This document shows positions 1 through 9,065 of a DNA stretch of 64,000 nt, in pieces. Origin of the DNA: Bradyrhizobium lablabi (GTDB taxonomy: Bacteria; Pseudomonadota; Alphaproteobacteria; Rhizobiales; Xanthobacteraceae). The notes beneath the pieces are model-generated. The model was not told where the DNA came from. It was given only the letters and a program-made list of their open reading frames with translations, and made no database searches. The stretch is from assembly GCF_900141755.1 (NCBI RefSeq), contig NZ_LT670844.1, forward strand, positions 3,906,001 through 3,970,000, in the 5' to 3' direction. Both the position numbers and the translations under genes were made by a program. Positions within the stretch are counted from its first letter, which is position 1; every line of letters starts with the position of its first letter.

Positions 1-320
1 GTGCGTGGAGCAGCGCGCTTGCGCTGATCCGGCGCGGCGCGGCGACATTCGGATTTTCGATCGACGCCGCGGCGCGGCGGCGGCTGCCGCGCATCGTGGT
101 GGCGGCGCTCGCCATGGGCGGGCTGTTGTGGCTGGTGCCGGCCCTTGTGCTGCCGCCAACCGCTGACGCGCATGGCTTAGTGCAGGCGGCACTGCTGGCG
201 ACGCTGATATCGGGCGGAATGGCGATTTACGGCCTGCTTCTGGGCGCCTTTGGCGTGGTCAAATGGGACGCAGCGGTTGCCGCGGTCAGACAAACCAAGG
301 TGACCGGCTTGCGCGACTGA
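1..320 (+). CDS. murJ: Lipid II flippase MurJ, C-terminal end (partial)
   Basis: The window opens inside this reading frame (codons in phase from base 3) and it ends at a TGA at 318-320. About 105 residues are visible. They contain two hydrophobic stretches typical of the last membrane helices of the 14-helix MurJ/MviN family, which flips lipid II across the inner membrane for peptidoglycan synthesis. The call rests on this hydrophobic pattern and on the position directly upstream of trpS, where murJ is commonly found in Bradyrhizobium-type genomes. The 5' part lies outside the window, so the identity is inferred from a short tail. Confidence 0.6.
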   Translation, partial: AWSSALALIRRGAATFGFSIDAAARRRLPRIVVAALAMGGLLWLVPALVLPPTADAHGLVQAALLATLISGGMAIYGLLLGAFGVVKWDAAVAAVRQTKVTGLRD

Positions 321-362
321 TGCCCGCGTGGCATTTGACGGCGCGAAGAAGGAAAGCTGACC

Positions 363-1415
363 ATGGCATTCGTTGAACGGGTTTTTTCGGGCATCCAGCC
401 GACGGGCAATTTGCATCTCGGCAATTACCTCGGCGCGATCATCAACTTCGTGAAGCTGCAGGAGACCCACAATTGTCTCTATTGCGTGGTCGACATGCAT
501 GCGCTGACGCAGCCCGTGGAAGTATGGGGGGGACCCGCCGGACTCGCGCACAACACCCGCGAGGTGACCGCGGCCTTCATCGCGAGCGGCATCGATCCCA
601 AGAAGCACATCGTGTTCAACCAGAGCCAGGTGCACGAACACGCGGAACTCACCTGGATCTTCAATTGCGTGGCGCGGGTCGGCTGGCTCAACCGGATGAC
701 GCAGTTCAAGGAGAAGGCCGGCAAGGATCGCGAGAATGCGTCCGTGGGCCTCTACGATTATCCCGTGCTGATGGCGGCCGACATCCTGCTCTATCGTGCC
801 ACCCATGTGCCGGTCGGAGAGGACCAGAAGCAGCACCTCGAACTGTCGCGCGACATCGCGCAGAAATTCAACAATGATTTCGGCGACTCGATCCGCAGCC
901 ACGGCCATGACGACGGCATGTTCTTTCCGCTGCCGGAGCCTTTGATCACGGGACCTGCGACGCGGGTGATGTCATTGCGCGACGGCACCAAGAAAATGTC
1001 GAAATCGGATGCGTCGGACAATTCCCGCATCAACCTCACCGACGACGCCGACACCATCGCGCAGAAGATCCGCAAGGCGAAGACCGATCCGGAGCCGTTG
1101 CCGTCGGAGGAAAAGGGGCTCGAGACGCGTCCCGAAGCCGACAATCTGGTCGGCATTTTCGCGGCGCTGTCGGGGCGCAGCAAGGCTGACGTGCTGCGCG
1201 AATTCGGCGGCGGGCAGTTTTCCAACTTCAAGAACTCGCTGGTCGAGCTTTGCATCGCAAAACTGTCGCCGATTGCCTCCGAGATGAAGCGATTGGTCGC
1301 AGACCCCGGGCATATCGACGCCATCCTGGTCGACGGCGCCGACCGGGCGCGCGCCATCGCCGCCGAGACCATGAAGGCGACCAAGGACATCGTCGGTTTC
1401 GTCCGCAAGAGCTAG
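363..1415 (+). CDS. trpS: Tryptophanyl-tRNA synthetase
   Basis: Charges tRNA-Trp with tryptophan in the cytoplasm. At 350 residues it has the usual length of a bacterial class Ic enzyme. The HIGH-like signature TGNLHLGNY is at residues 14-22 and the KMSKS loop is intact at about 211-215, so the adenylation machinery looks functional. The ATG at 363 is preceded by an AAGGAAA ribosome binding site at proper distance. It follows murJ by 42 bases on the same strand and may share its transcript. Confidence 0.97.
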   Translation: MAFVERVFSGIQPTGNLHLGNYLGAIINFVKLQETHNCLYCVVDMHALTQPVEVWGGPAGLAHNTREVTAAFIASGIDPKKHIVFNQSQVHEHAELTWIFNCVARVGWLNRMTQFKEKAGKDRENASVGLYDYPVLMAADILLYRATHVPVGEDQKQHLELSRDIAQKFNNDFGDSIRSHGHDDGMFFPLPEPLITGPATRVMSLRDGTKKMSKSDASDNSRINLTDDADTIAQKIRKAKTDPEPLPSEEKGLETRPEADNLVGIFAALSGRSKADVLREFGGGQFSNFKNSLVELCIAKLSPIASEMKRLVADPGHIDAILVDGADRARAIAAETMKATKDIVGFVRKS

Positions 1416-1582
1416 GCTTGAGCCGGGTTTGAACCAGGTTTTCTTGGCTTCGCCATAATTTGACGCAGCGCACTCTGCGCCTTGCGCGCATTCTCTTTTG
1501 AGGGACAGGCGCTCACGTCGGCTTGTCGAGGATGGCTGCGCCGTGGCAGCATGCGTCGGTTTGGCGCAGCATCGGGACGTGC

Positions 1583-2077
1583 ATGACCACCAGGCGACGA
1601 AGCTACGAGACGGGTCACAAGCCAAAATGTCTGGTCATCGTTGACGACACCGCGGAATGGGACCGCGCCGTCTATTATGCCAGCCGCTGGGCGATTCGCG
1701 TCGGCGGCGGCGTGGTGATGCTGCGCATCATCGAGATCGAGGACCAGAACCAGCAATGGCTGGGGGTCGCCGACATCATGCGCGCCGAGGCCCATGAGGA
1801 CGCCAACGCCGCGCTCGACCGCGCCGCCGGCCGCGCTAATGGCATCGCCGCGATCACGCCCGAGCGGGTGATCCGCGAGGGCGACCCGACCGAGCAGATC
1901 CTCGACGTCATCGACCAGGACGTCGACATCGCGCTCCTGGTGCTCGCCGCCAATCCGGGACCGGAAGGCCCCGGCCCGATCATCGCCATGATGGCCAACA
2001 CGGTCGGCTCGTTCCCGATCCCCGTCACCATCATTTCAGGCGATTTGAGCGACGAGGAGATCGACGCATTGTCCTAG
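1583..2077 (+). CDS. Universal stress protein (UspA family)
   Basis: A single-domain Usp protein of 164 residues from the chosen ATG. The Rossmann-like fold begins at KCLVIVDDT with the early Asp pair typical of the ATP-binding subfamily, followed by the family's beta/alpha pattern and a C-terminal PIPVTII strand. Upstream in-frame TTG (1523) and ATG (1532) codons exist, but the encoded extension (MSRMAAPWQHAS...) does not resemble a Usp. The ATG at 1583 has GGGACG just upstream and gives a compact protein. The physiological role (stress survival, nucleotide binding) is family knowledge; no partner is evident nearby. Confidence 0.8.
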   Translation: MTTRRRSYETGHKPKCLVIVDDTAEWDRAVYYASRWAIRVGGGVVMLRIIEIEDQNQQWLGVADIMRAEAHEDANAALDRAAGRANGIAAITPERVIREGDPTEQILDVIDQDVDIALLVLAANPGPEGPGPIIAMMANTVGSFPIPVTIISGDLSDEEIDALS

Positions 2078-2079
2078 CT

Positions 2080-2197
2080 GTCGTCCCGGCCTTGAGCCGG
2101 GACCCATACGCCGCGGCGTGTCTTTTGGCACGCTGGGAGACGGCTTCTGCAACAATAAAGGCCTGTGGTTATGGGTCCCCGCGTCCGCGGGGACGAC
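2080..2197. repeat. Intergenic palindromic repeat, GTCGTCCC family (copy 1)
   Basis: Begins GTCGTCCC and ends with its inverse GGGACGAC. Inside are GGGACCCATA and its inverse TATGGGTCCC. The reverse complement matches the element at 32063-32184 along most of its length, so this is a dispersed family and not a single terminator. It fills the gap between the Usp and Nfu genes. Confidence 0.75.
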
Positions 2198-2299
2198 CAG
2201 CATGGGGGCCATCCTGCCCCTTGATCGTGCATCCGCCATCGCCATCTGCTAAGGGACAACCCACGCGCCGGCCTTGAACCGGCGACGCCGGAGAAAGCC

Positions 2300-2869
2300 A
2301 TGTTTATTCAGACCGAAGCTACCCCTAACCCCGCCACCCTGAAGTTCATCCCTGGCCGCGCGGTGCTCGACAGCGGCACCATGGAATTTGCCAACCGCGA
2401 GGCCGCCGCGCGCTCGCCGCTCGCCGAAAGACTGTTCGGCGTGCCCGGCGTCACCAGCGTGTTTTACGGCTCCGATTTTGTCACCGTGACAAAAGACGAC
2501 AGCGACTGGCAGCACCTGAAGCCCGCCATCCTCGGCGCCATCATGGAGCACTACATGTCCGGCGCGCCGCTGTTGGCCGACGGCAGTGTTTCGAGCGACG
2601 AGGCCGCCGACGAAGAGGACGAGTTCTTCAGCGACGATGACGCCGAGACGGTCGCGACGATCAAGGACCTGATCGAAACCAGGGTGCGCCCGGCAGTCGC
2701 CAATGACGGCGGCGACATCACCTTCCGCGGCTTCAAGGACGGCATCGTCTATCTCAATATGAAGGGCTCCTGCGCCGGCTGCCCGTCATCCACCGCGACC
2801 CTGCAGCACGGCATCCAGAACCTGCTCAGGCATTTTGTGCCGGACGTGGTCGAAGTCCGGCCGGTGTAA
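2300..2869 (+). CDS. Nfu-type iron-sulfur cluster scaffold protein
   Basis: A 189-residue NifU family protein with the two-domain Nfu layout: an N-terminal Nfu domain (about residues 1-90, starting MFIQTEATPNPATLKF), an acidic linker rich in D and E (about 95-115), and a C-terminal NifU domain holding the cluster-binding CAGC motif (Cys158 and Cys161). It is expected to carry Fe-S clusters to target enzymes in the cytoplasm. A GGAGAAA site precedes the ATG. It stands alone between repeat-filled spacers; client enzymes such as MiaB are encoded close by, which is suggestive only. Confidence 0.93.
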   Translation: MFIQTEATPNPATLKFIPGRAVLDSGTMEFANREAAARSPLAERLFGVPGVTSVFYGSDFVTVTKDDSDWQHLKPAILGAIMEHYMSGAPLLADGSVSSDEAADEEDEFFSDDDAETVATIKDLIETRVRPAVANDGGDITFRGFKDGIVYLNMKGSCAGCPSSTATLQHGIQNLLRHFVPDVVEVRPV

Positions 2870-2896
2870 TTTTACACTGAGAGCACCGTTTATCCG

Positions 2897-3017
2897 CGTC
2901 ATGCCCGGGCTTGTCCCGGGCATCCACGTTTTCAGCCTATGGTAAAGGCGTGGATGGCCGGGACATAGGCGAGCGGAAGCGACGCCGTCCTTCGGACGGC
3001 TATGCCCGGCCATGACG
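2897..3017. repeat. Intergenic palindromic repeat, ATGCCCGG family with 41-nt inner module
   Basis: Outer arms CGTCATGCCCGG and CCGGCCATGACG. Nested inside is a 41-nt module (2964-3004), which read on the minus strand is identical to 59342-59382 and differs by one base from 28168-28208. It is highly structured and lies between nfu and tsaB. Confidence 0.8.
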
Positions 3018-3042
3018 GCTTAAACAGTGATACCATCATGCC

Positions 3043-3741
3043 ATGCTGATCCTCGCCATCGATACCGCTTTGGACGCCTGCGCCGCGGGCATCCTCGACA
3101 CCGACGCCGGCAAGCTGATCGCGCAGGAATCGCAGATCATGAAGCGCGGCCACGCCGAAGCCCTGATGCCGCTGATCGCACGCGTCATCAAAGAGGGCGG
3201 CATCACGTTCGCTGCGCTCGACCGCATCGCGGTGACCACCGGCCCCGGTAGTTTTACAGGCCTTCGGGTCGGACTTTCCGCCGCGCGCGGCCTGGCGCTG
3301 GCCGCCAACAAGCCGGTGGTCGGGGTGACCACGCTGACGGCCTATGCGGCGCCCGTCGTCAGCGAGAGCGGCGAGCAGCCGGTGATCGCCGCCATCGATG
3401 CGCGGCATGACCAGGTCTACTTTCAGGTGGTGAGCGGCAATGGCAGTTCGCTGATCCGCCCCAAGGTCGCGCCGGTCGAAGAGGCGCTCGGCGCGTCGCG
3501 CTTTGGCGCGCCGCATCTGGTCGGCAATGCGGCCAAAATTCTGGCCGACCGCTGGCCGGCGCAGGCGGCCCCGCCGTTCAAGATCGATGCGCAAGCCGCG
3601 CCGGATATCGCCTGGGTGGCGTGGCTCGGCGCCGCGGTCAGTCCTAACACCGCGCCGGCCCGGCCGTTTTATCTGCGCGCCCCCGATGCCAAACCGCCAA
3701 AGGAGGCGCTGCTGAAAACGTCGCAGCCGCCACCGTCATGA
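3043..3741 (+). CDS. tsaB: tRNA threonylcarbamoyladenosine biosynthesis protein TsaB
   Basis: The 232-residue actin-like ATPase-fold partner of TsaD, needed for the t6A modification at position 37 of ANN-decoding tRNAs. The N-terminal LILAIDTALD and the family hallmark TGPGSFTGLRVG (about residues 66-77) are clear. It overlaps rimI by four bases (ATGA), so the two are translationally coupled; tsaB-rimI linkage is common in bacteria. The ATPase partner TsaE is also in this window, fused to a sugar kinase at 49255. Confidence 0.96.
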   Translation: MLILAIDTALDACAAGILDTDAGKLIAQESQIMKRGHAEALMPLIARVIKEGGITFAALDRIAVTTGPGSFTGLRVGLSAARGLALAANKPVVGVTTLTAYAAPVVSESGEQPVIAAIDARHDQVYFQVVSGNGSSLIRPKVAPVEEALGASRFGAPHLVGNAAKILADRWPAQAAPPFKIDAQAAPDIAWVAWLGAAVSPNTAPARPFYLRAPDAKPPKEALLKTSQPPPS

Positions 3742-4223
3742 TGGCGTGGCTGTCCGAGCTATGGGGCGGCGGCACGGCGGTAATCGAACCCGCGACCTTG
3801 CGCGACGCGCCGGCACTCGCGAAGCTTCATGGCGCATCATTTCACCGCGGCTGGGGCGAGGGTGAATTCGAGAGCATGCTGAGCGAGCGCAACACGCTGG
3901 TGCACCGCTTGAGGATGGGCAGCAAGACCATCGGCTTTGCGGTGTCGCGCATGGCGGTCGACGAGGCCGAAATCCTGTCGATCGCGGTTGCCTTAAGCCA
4001 TCGCGGACGCGGGCTGTCCCGCGACCTGCTATTGACGCATCTCGGTCATCTCGCCGGCCGCGGCGTGCGAACCGTGTTCCTCGAGGTCGAGGAAAATAAT
4101 CAGCCGGCGCGGCGGCTTTATCAGTGGGCCGGATTTGGTGTCGTCGGACGCCGGGAACGCTATTACCGGGAGGCGAACGGGGAACAATTGAACGCGCTTC
4201 TGATGCGCCGCGACTTGTCGTAA
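3738..4223 (+). CDS. rimI: Ribosomal protein alanine N-acetyltransferase RimI-like (GNAT)
   Basis: A 161-residue GNAT acyltransferase. The acetyl-CoA loop appears as LSHRGRGLSRDLL, and the C-terminal segment VEENNQPARRLYQWAGFGVVGRRERYY is typical of RimI, which acetylates the N-terminus of ribosomal protein S18. The start overlaps the tsaB stop (ATGA). Location directly after tsaB strongly supports RimI over an unspecified GNAT. Confidence 0.9.
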   Translation: MMAWLSELWGGGTAVIEPATLRDAPALAKLHGASFHRGWGEGEFESMLSERNTLVHRLRMGSKTIGFAVSRMAVDEAEILSIAVALSHRGRGLSRDLLLTHLGHLAGRGVRTVFLEVEENNQPARRLYQWAGFGVVGRRERYYREANGEQLNALLMRRDLS

Positions 4224-4269
4224 CGCCCGCACGGTGGCACAACAGGGCTCGTTATTGCAGGCCAAACCC

Positions 4270-4719
4270 ATGACCGCTTTGAAATCCACGCCCGCGCTGA
4301 AAGCCACCGGCATCGAAGCCCGCTGTGCCGCGACCGGCATGCGCATGACCGAACAGCGCCGTGTCATCGCGCGCGTGCTGGCGGAGGCCGCCGACCATCC
4401 CGACGTCGAGGAATTGTATCGCCGCTGCGTCGCGGTCGACGACAAGATCTCGATCTCGACGGTGTATCGTACCGTAAAGCTGTTCGAGGACGCCGGCATC
4501 ATCGAGCGTCACGACTTTCGCGAGGGCCGCGCCCGCTATGAACAGATGCGCGACAGCCACCACGATCACCTGATCAATCTGCGCGACGGCAAGGTGATTG
4601 AATTCACCTCGGAAGAGATCGAGAAGCTGCAGGCCGAGATCGCCCGCAAGCTCGGCTACAAACTGGTCGATCACCGGCTGGAATTGTATTGTATCCCGCT
4701 GGACGACGATAAATCGTGA
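4270..4719 (+). CDS. fur: Fur family metal regulator (Fur/Mur)
   Basis: A 149-residue Fur family repressor from the ATG at 4270; a GTG at 4234 would add 12 poorly Fur-like residues. The winged-helix part includes ISTVYRTVKLFEDAGI, and the metal-binding cluster HHDH is at 97-100. The paired CxxC structural zinc motif of enterobacterial Fur is absent, as is usual in alphaproteobacteria. In rhizobia this protein often responds to manganese as well as iron (Mur), so the metal cannot be assigned from sequence. A second Fur family member, Irr, is encoded at 31533. Confidence 0.92.
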   Translation: MTALKSTPALKATGIEARCAATGMRMTEQRRVIARVLAEAADHPDVEELYRRCVAVDDKISISTVYRTVKLFEDAGIIERHDFREGRARYEQMRDSHHDHLINLRDGKVIEFTSEEIEKLQAEIARKLGYKLVDHRLELYCIPLDDDKS

Positions 4720-4726
4720 TAATCAT

Positions 4727-4806
4727 CGTCATTCCGGGATGGTCCGAAGGACCAGACCCGGAATCTCGAGATTCCGGGTTCGCGCTGCGCGCGCCCCGGA
4801 ATGACG
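4727..4806. repeat. Intergenic palindromic repeat, CATTCCGG family
   Basis: Outer arms CGTCATTCCGG and CCGGAATGACG enclose two smaller inverted repeats (GGTCCGAAGGACC and CCCGGAATCTCGAGATTCCGGG) plus a GCGCTGCGCGCGC stretch. A related shorter element occurs at 11344-11397. It separates fur from miaB and could also end transcription, but there is no T-tract. Confidence 0.75.
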
Positions 4807-4888
4807 GTAAAGACTGGATTTTCGCCCGTTTAGGCTATATTTCAGCCCCGTGCCGCACAGGCCGTCTCACGCACAGCACCCGGGTTCC

Positions 4889-6307
4889 ATGAAGTTGCCG
4901 CGCAAGCTGCATATCAAATCATATGGTTGTCAGATGAACGTCTACGATGCGCAACGCATGGTGGACGCGCTGGCGGGCGAAGGATTCGTGGAGACCGCAA
5001 GCGTCGACGATGCGGATCTCGTAATCCTCAACACCTGTCACATCCGCGAAAAGGCCTCGGAGAAAGTCTACTCCGAGCTCGGTCGCCTGCGCGCGGTGAA
5101 GGACGAAGCCGCGCGCCACGGCCGAACGATGAATATCGCGGTCGCCGGCTGCGTCGCACAGGCCGAAGGCAGCGAGATCATCCGCCGCGCGCCGGTGGTC
5201 GATGTCGTGGTCGGTCCGCAGAGCTATCACCATCTGCCGCAATTGCTGGCGCAGGCGCAGCATCATGGCCGCGCGCTGGAGACCGAATTTCCGGCCGAAG
5301 ACAAGTTTGGCTTTCTGCCGCCGCCGAAGCCCGAGACCATCCGCGCGCGCGGCATCTCGTCCTTTGTCACGGTGCAGGAAGGCTGCGACAAATTTTGTAC
5401 GTTCTGCGTGGTGCCGTATACGCGCGGCGCCGAAGTGTCGCGTCCCGTGACAAAAATCGTCGACGATGTGACAAGGCTCGCTGACAATGGCGTGCGCGAA
5501 ATCACGCTGATCGGGCAGAACGTCAACGCCTATCACGGCGAGGGACCGGATGGACGGGCCTGGTCGCTCGGCGCGCTGCTTTATCACCTCGCCGAAATTC
5601 CCGGCGTTGTCCGCTTGCGCTATTCCACCAGCCATCCGCGTGACGTCGAGGATACGCTGATCGAGGCCCATCGCGATTTGCCGGCGCTGATGCCGTTCGT
5701 GCACCTGCCGGTGCAATCGGGCTCCGACCGGGTCCTTGCTGCCATGAACCGCAGGCATACCGCCAGCGATTACCGCCGCGTCATCGACCGGTTTCGTGCG
5801 GCACGGCAAGATATTGCATTTTCATCGGATTTTATCGTCGGCTTCCCCGGCGAGAGCGAGGAAGATTTTTCGGCCACCCTCGCGCTGGTCACACAAATCG
5901 GATACGCTGGTGCCTATTCGTTCAAATATTCGCCGCGGCCCGGGACACCGGCGGCGGACATGCGGGAGATGGTGTCAGCTGAAGAGATGGACGAGCGATT
6001 GGTGCGGCTTCAGGAATTGATCGACAGCCAGCAATCGGCCTTCAATGCGGCTGCGATTGGCTCTACCGTCGATGTACTGTTCGAGCGTCCGGCCCGCAAT
6101 CCCGGCCAGATCGTCGGCCGCACCGCTTATCTGCAGCCCGCGCATGTGATGGCTTCCGCCGATATCATCGGCCAGGTATTGCCGGTCAAGATCGAAAGCC
6201 TCGAGCGCTATAGCCTGCTCGGCGAAATCGCGGTCCCTGCCCACGCGCCGCGCCCGCAAGCTGCCGTTTCACACGTGACAACTCCTTCCATGATCACGGG
6301 AGCCTGA
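4889..6307 (+). CDS. miaB: tRNA-2-methylthio-N6-dimethylallyladenosine synthase
   Basis: A radical SAM methylthiotransferase of 472 residues that adds the 2-methylthio group to i6A37 of tRNAs. The N-terminal UPF0004 domain starts [12 protein letters not shown]. The radical SAM cysteines are CDKFCTFC (166, 170, 173), and a TRAM-like domain follows near the C-terminus. The ATG at 4889 is chosen; a GTG at 4850 would add 13 residues with no family match. It leads the miaB-phoH-ybeY-corC-lnt run, a standard alphaproteobacterial order. Confidence 0.96.
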   Translation: MKLPRKLHIKSYGCQMNVYDAQRMVDALAGEGFVETASVDDADLVILNTCHIREKASEKVYSELGRLRAVKDEAARHGRTMNIAVAGCVAQAEGSEIIRRAPVVDVVVGPQSYHHLPQLLAQAQHHGRALETEFPAEDKFGFLPPPKPETIRARGISSFVTVQEGCDKFCTFCVVPYTRGAEVSRPVTKIVDDVTRLADNGVREITLIGQNVNAYHGEGPDGRAWSLGALLYHLAEIPGVVRLRYSTSHPRDVEDTLIEAHRDLPALMPFVHLPVQSGSDRVLAAMNRRHTASDYRRVIDRFRAARQDIAFSSDFIVGFPGESEEDFSATLALVTQIGYAGAYSFKYSPRPGTPAADMREMVSAEEMDERLVRLQELIDSQQSAFNAAAIGSTVDVLFERPARNPGQIVGRTAYLQPAHVMASADIIGQVLPVKIESLERYSLLGEIAVPAHAPRPQAAVSHVTTPSMITGA

Positions 6308-6311
6308 ACCC

Positions 6312-7367
6312 TTGCCAAAAAGCGCATCGGATTCGCCTTCGCTCGCTCCCAGCCGCAAACTTGACCGCGACATGCAAATCCCGCCAGAGACGCAAGTCGT
6401 CATCGACTTCGATGACAACCGCGCGGCCTCGGCGCTGGTCGGGCCTTACGGGCAGAACCTGGCGCTGATCGAACGCCGGCTCGGCGTCGTGGTCGATTCC
6501 CGCGGCAACCACATCTCGATCGCGGGATCGCGCGACGGCTGCGATGCCGCGCGGCGGGTGCTGGAGACGCTGTATGCCCAAGCCATCCAGGGCCATGATC
6601 TGTCGCAGGGCGAGGTCGAAGGCGCGATCCGCGCCGTGATCGCGCAAGGCTCGCTGTTCGAATTCGACGCCAAAAGCGCAAAATCGTCGTTCGAGAGCAT
6701 CAATCTGCGCAAGCGTCCGGTGCGGGCGCGAACCGCGGCCCAGGACTCCTACATCCGCGCACTAAAACGCCACGAGATGGTGTTCGGCATCGGTCCCGCC
6801 GGCACCGGCAAGACCTGGCTCGCGGTCGCGCACGCCGCGCAATTGTTCGAGCGCAAGGAAGTCGATCGCATCATCCTGTCGCGCCCCGCAGTCGAGGCCG
6901 GCGAGCGGCTCGGCTTCTTGCCCGGTGATCTCCGCGAAAAAGTCGATCCCTACCTGCGGCCGATCTATGACGCGTTGTACGATCTGATGGATTCGCGAAT
7001 CGTCGAGCGTGCGCTGCAAACCGGCGAAATCGAGATCGCGCCGCTCGCCTTCATGCGCGGCCGTACGCTGACCAATGCCGCCATCATTCTGGACGAAGCA
7101 CAGAATACCACGTCGATGCAGATGAAGATGTTCCTGACAAGGCTCGGCGAGAACAGCCGCATGATCATCACCGGCGATCCCTCCCAGGTCGACCTGCCGA
7201 ACGGCCAGACCTCGGGGCTTGCGGAAGCGGCAAAACTGCTCGACGGCGTCGAAGGCATCGCGCAAGTGAAATTCACGGCCGAGGACGTGATCCGCCATGA
7301 GCTGGTGGCGCGGATCGTCGCCGCTTACGAAGGATTGCCGCAGCGGCCGGCAACCAGCAAGACCTGA
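6312..7367 (+). CDS. phoH: PhoH family ATPase (YbeZ)
   Basis: A 351-residue PhoH-like protein with an N-terminal single-strand nucleic-acid binding region resembling KH (GPYGQNLALIERRLGV) and a P-loop ATPase domain with Walker A GPAGTGKT at 161-168 and DEAQN as Walker B. YbeZ works with the neighbouring YbeY in rRNA and ribosome metabolism. The TTG start at 6312 is preferred because GGGAG lies 9 bases upstream; the ATG at 6372 has no ribosome binding site. Confidence 0.93.
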   Translation: MPKSASDSPSLAPSRKLDRDMQIPPETQVVIDFDDNRAASALVGPYGQNLALIERRLGVVVDSRGNHISIAGSRDGCDAARRVLETLYAQAIQGHDLSQGEVEGAIRAVIAQGSLFEFDAKSAKSSFESINLRKRPVRARTAAQDSYIRALKRHEMVFGIGPAGTGKTWLAVAHAAQLFERKEVDRIILSRPAVEAGERLGFLPGDLREKVDPYLRPIYDALYDLMDSRIVERALQTGEIEIAPLAFMRGRTLTNAAIILDEAQNTTSMQMKMFLTRLGENSRMIITGDPSQVDLPNGQTSGLAEAAKLLDGVEGIAQVKFTAEDVIRHELVARIVAAYEGLPQRPATSKT

Positions 7368-7942
7368 TGCATCAATCTGCCGCCGCGAGCGCGCCGGAGG
7401 CGAGCTCCGGCCGCAACAGAAATTCCGGACCGATGGCGCCCTTTGCCCTTCCCATAACCGAGGTTCTCGTGGTCGCCGACTGCTGGCAGGCCGAGCCCGA
7501 CGCCGAAGCGATCATCCAGCGTGCGGTCGCCACAGCGGCCGAGATCGCCGATGCCGAAATCGGCGAGGCGGAACTCGCTGTCATGCTGACCGACGATGCC
7601 GGCATCCGCACGCTCAACAGCAACTGGCGCGGCATCGACAAGCCGACCAACGTATTGTCGTTCCCGGCGCTGCAGCCGACCGGCGCCGGCGGTCCCGATG
7701 ACGCGCCGCGGATGCTCGGCGACATCGCGATCGCCTATCAGATCACGCGCCAGGAGGCCGATGACGAGCAGAAGCCGTTCGATCATCATCTCAGCCATCT
7801 GGCGGTTCATGGCTTCCTGCATCTGATCGGTTACGACCACGAAAACGACGACGACGCCGAGACCATGGAAACGCTCGAAGCGGAGATCCTGGCGCAGCTC
7901 GGCATTCCCGATCCCTACGCGGATCGGGAGCGGACAGACTGA
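7367..7942 (+). CDS. ybeY: Endoribonuclease YbeY
   Basis: A 191-residue metal-dependent RNase of the UPF0054 family involved in 16S rRNA 3' maturation and ribosome quality control. The zinc motif HGFLHLIGYDH begins at His148 and keeps all three histidines. The start ATG shares one base with the phoH stop. The roughly 22 residues before the internal Met (7433) are low in conservation, so translation could also start there. Confidence 0.95.
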   Translation: MHQSAAASAPEASSGRNRNSGPMAPFALPITEVLVVADCWQAEPDAEAIIQRAVATAAEIADAEIGEAELAVMLTDDAGIRTLNSNWRGIDKPTNVLSFPALQPTGAGGPDDAPRMLGDIAIAYQITRQEADDEQKPFDHHLSHLAVHGFLHLIGYDHENDDDAETMETLEAEILAQLGIPDPYADRERTD

Positions 7943-7943
7943 A

Positions 7944-9065
7944 ATGGCGGACTCCGAACCGACCCACGATAATCCGCGCAACACGCGCAACCTGCCGGCC
8001 GTTGTGCCGCAGGGCGAGGTGATGCGCCCGGTCGCCGAGAACTGGCTGACGCGGGCGATTCGCACCCTGTTCGGATGGAAGCCGGGATCGGTCCGCGACG
8101 ATCTGCAGGTCGTGCTCGATGCCTCCACGCCGGACGAGGTGGGATTTTCGGCGATCGAGCGCACCATGCTGCGCAACATCCTCTCCTTGCACGAACGGCG
8201 CATCGCCGACGTCATGGTGCATCGCGCCGATATCGTCGCGGTCAAGCGCGACATTCCCTTGGGCGAATTGATGGGACTATTCGAGAGCGCGGCGCATTCG
8301 CGGCTCGTGGTCTACAACGAAACCCTCGACGATCCCGAGGGCATCGTCCACATCCGCGACCTCCTGGCGTTCATGACCGCGCGGGCGCGCGTACTGGATA
8401 CGGCTAAGGCCAAGCGCAAGAAGGCGTTGCCTGCCGGGCTCGATCTGCGCGCGGTCGATCTCGCGCTGCCGCTGTCGGAGGCCAACATCATCCGAAAACT
8501 GTTGTTCGTGCCGCCGTCGATGCGGGCGATCGACCTGTTGGCGCAGATGCAGGCCTCGCGGATTCACTTGGCGCTGGTGGTGGACGAATATGGCGGCACC
8601 GACGGCCTGGTGTCGATCGAGGACATCGTCGAGCAGATCGTCGGCGAGATCGACGACGAACATGACAGCGACGAGCCGCCGGCGATCGTACGGCAGCCGG
8701 ACAATTCCTTCATCGCCGACGCCCGCGCCAGTCTCGACGATGTGCGCTCGGTGATCGGCGAGGAATTCGTCACCGGCGAAGCCGGCGAAGAGGTCGAAAC
8801 GCTGGGCGGCTATCTCGTCACCCATGTCGGCCGCCTGCCGGTGCGCGGCGAAGTCATATCGGGCCCCGGCAATTTCGAAATCGAAGTGCTCGATGCCGAT
8901 CCAAGACGCGTCAAGCGCCTGCGCATCGCCACCCGCAAGGAACGCCCGGCGCCGCGGACACAGCGCGAAAGCCGCCGCCGCGAAGCCTCATCAGATACCG
9001 GCACGCCGCCCCAGGCCAACGACAATACCAGCCCGCCGCCCGGCGACGGAGCCGGCTCGCAGTGA
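7944..9065 (+). CDS. corC: CBS-domain hemolysin-type protein (CorC/TlyC, YbeX)
   Basis: A 373-residue soluble protein with a short basic N-terminal region, a CBS pair (about residues 85-240, with VDEYGGTDGLVSIEDIVEQIVGEI) and a C-terminal CorC_HlyC transporter-associated domain, ending in a low-complexity tail of about 45 residues. No membrane helix is present, so it matches YbeX/CorC, linked in other bacteria to magnesium/cobalt handling and ribosome function. It starts one base after ybeY and overlaps lnt by four bases, so it is co-translated. Confidence 0.9.
   Translation: MADSEPTHDNPRNTRNLPAVVPQGEVMRPVAENWLTRAIRTLFGWKPGSVRDDLQVVLDASTPDEVGFSAIERTMLRNILSLHERRIADVMVHRADIVAVKRDIPLGELMGLFESAAHSRLVVYNETLDDPEGIVHIRDLLAFMTARARVLDTAKAKRKKALPAGLDLRAVDLALPLSEANIIRKLLFVPPSMRAIDLLAQMQASRIHLALVVDEYGGTDGLVSIEDIVEQIVGEIDDEHDSDEPPAIVRQPDNSFIADARASLDDVRSVIGEEFVTGEAGEEVETLGGYLVTHVGRLPVRGEVISGPGNFEIEVLDADPRRVKRLRIATRKERPAPRTQRESRRREASSDTGTPPQANDNTSPPPGDGAGSQ

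Noticed and set aside
1416..1582. RNA gene or terminator between trpS and the Usp gene
   Set aside because: Only weak partial complementarity and no clear stem with T-tract; nothing supportable was seen there.
3738..4242. 168-codon minus-strand frame opposite rimI
   Set aside because: Shadow of the tsaB-rimI pair, which is coupled by an ATGA overlap.
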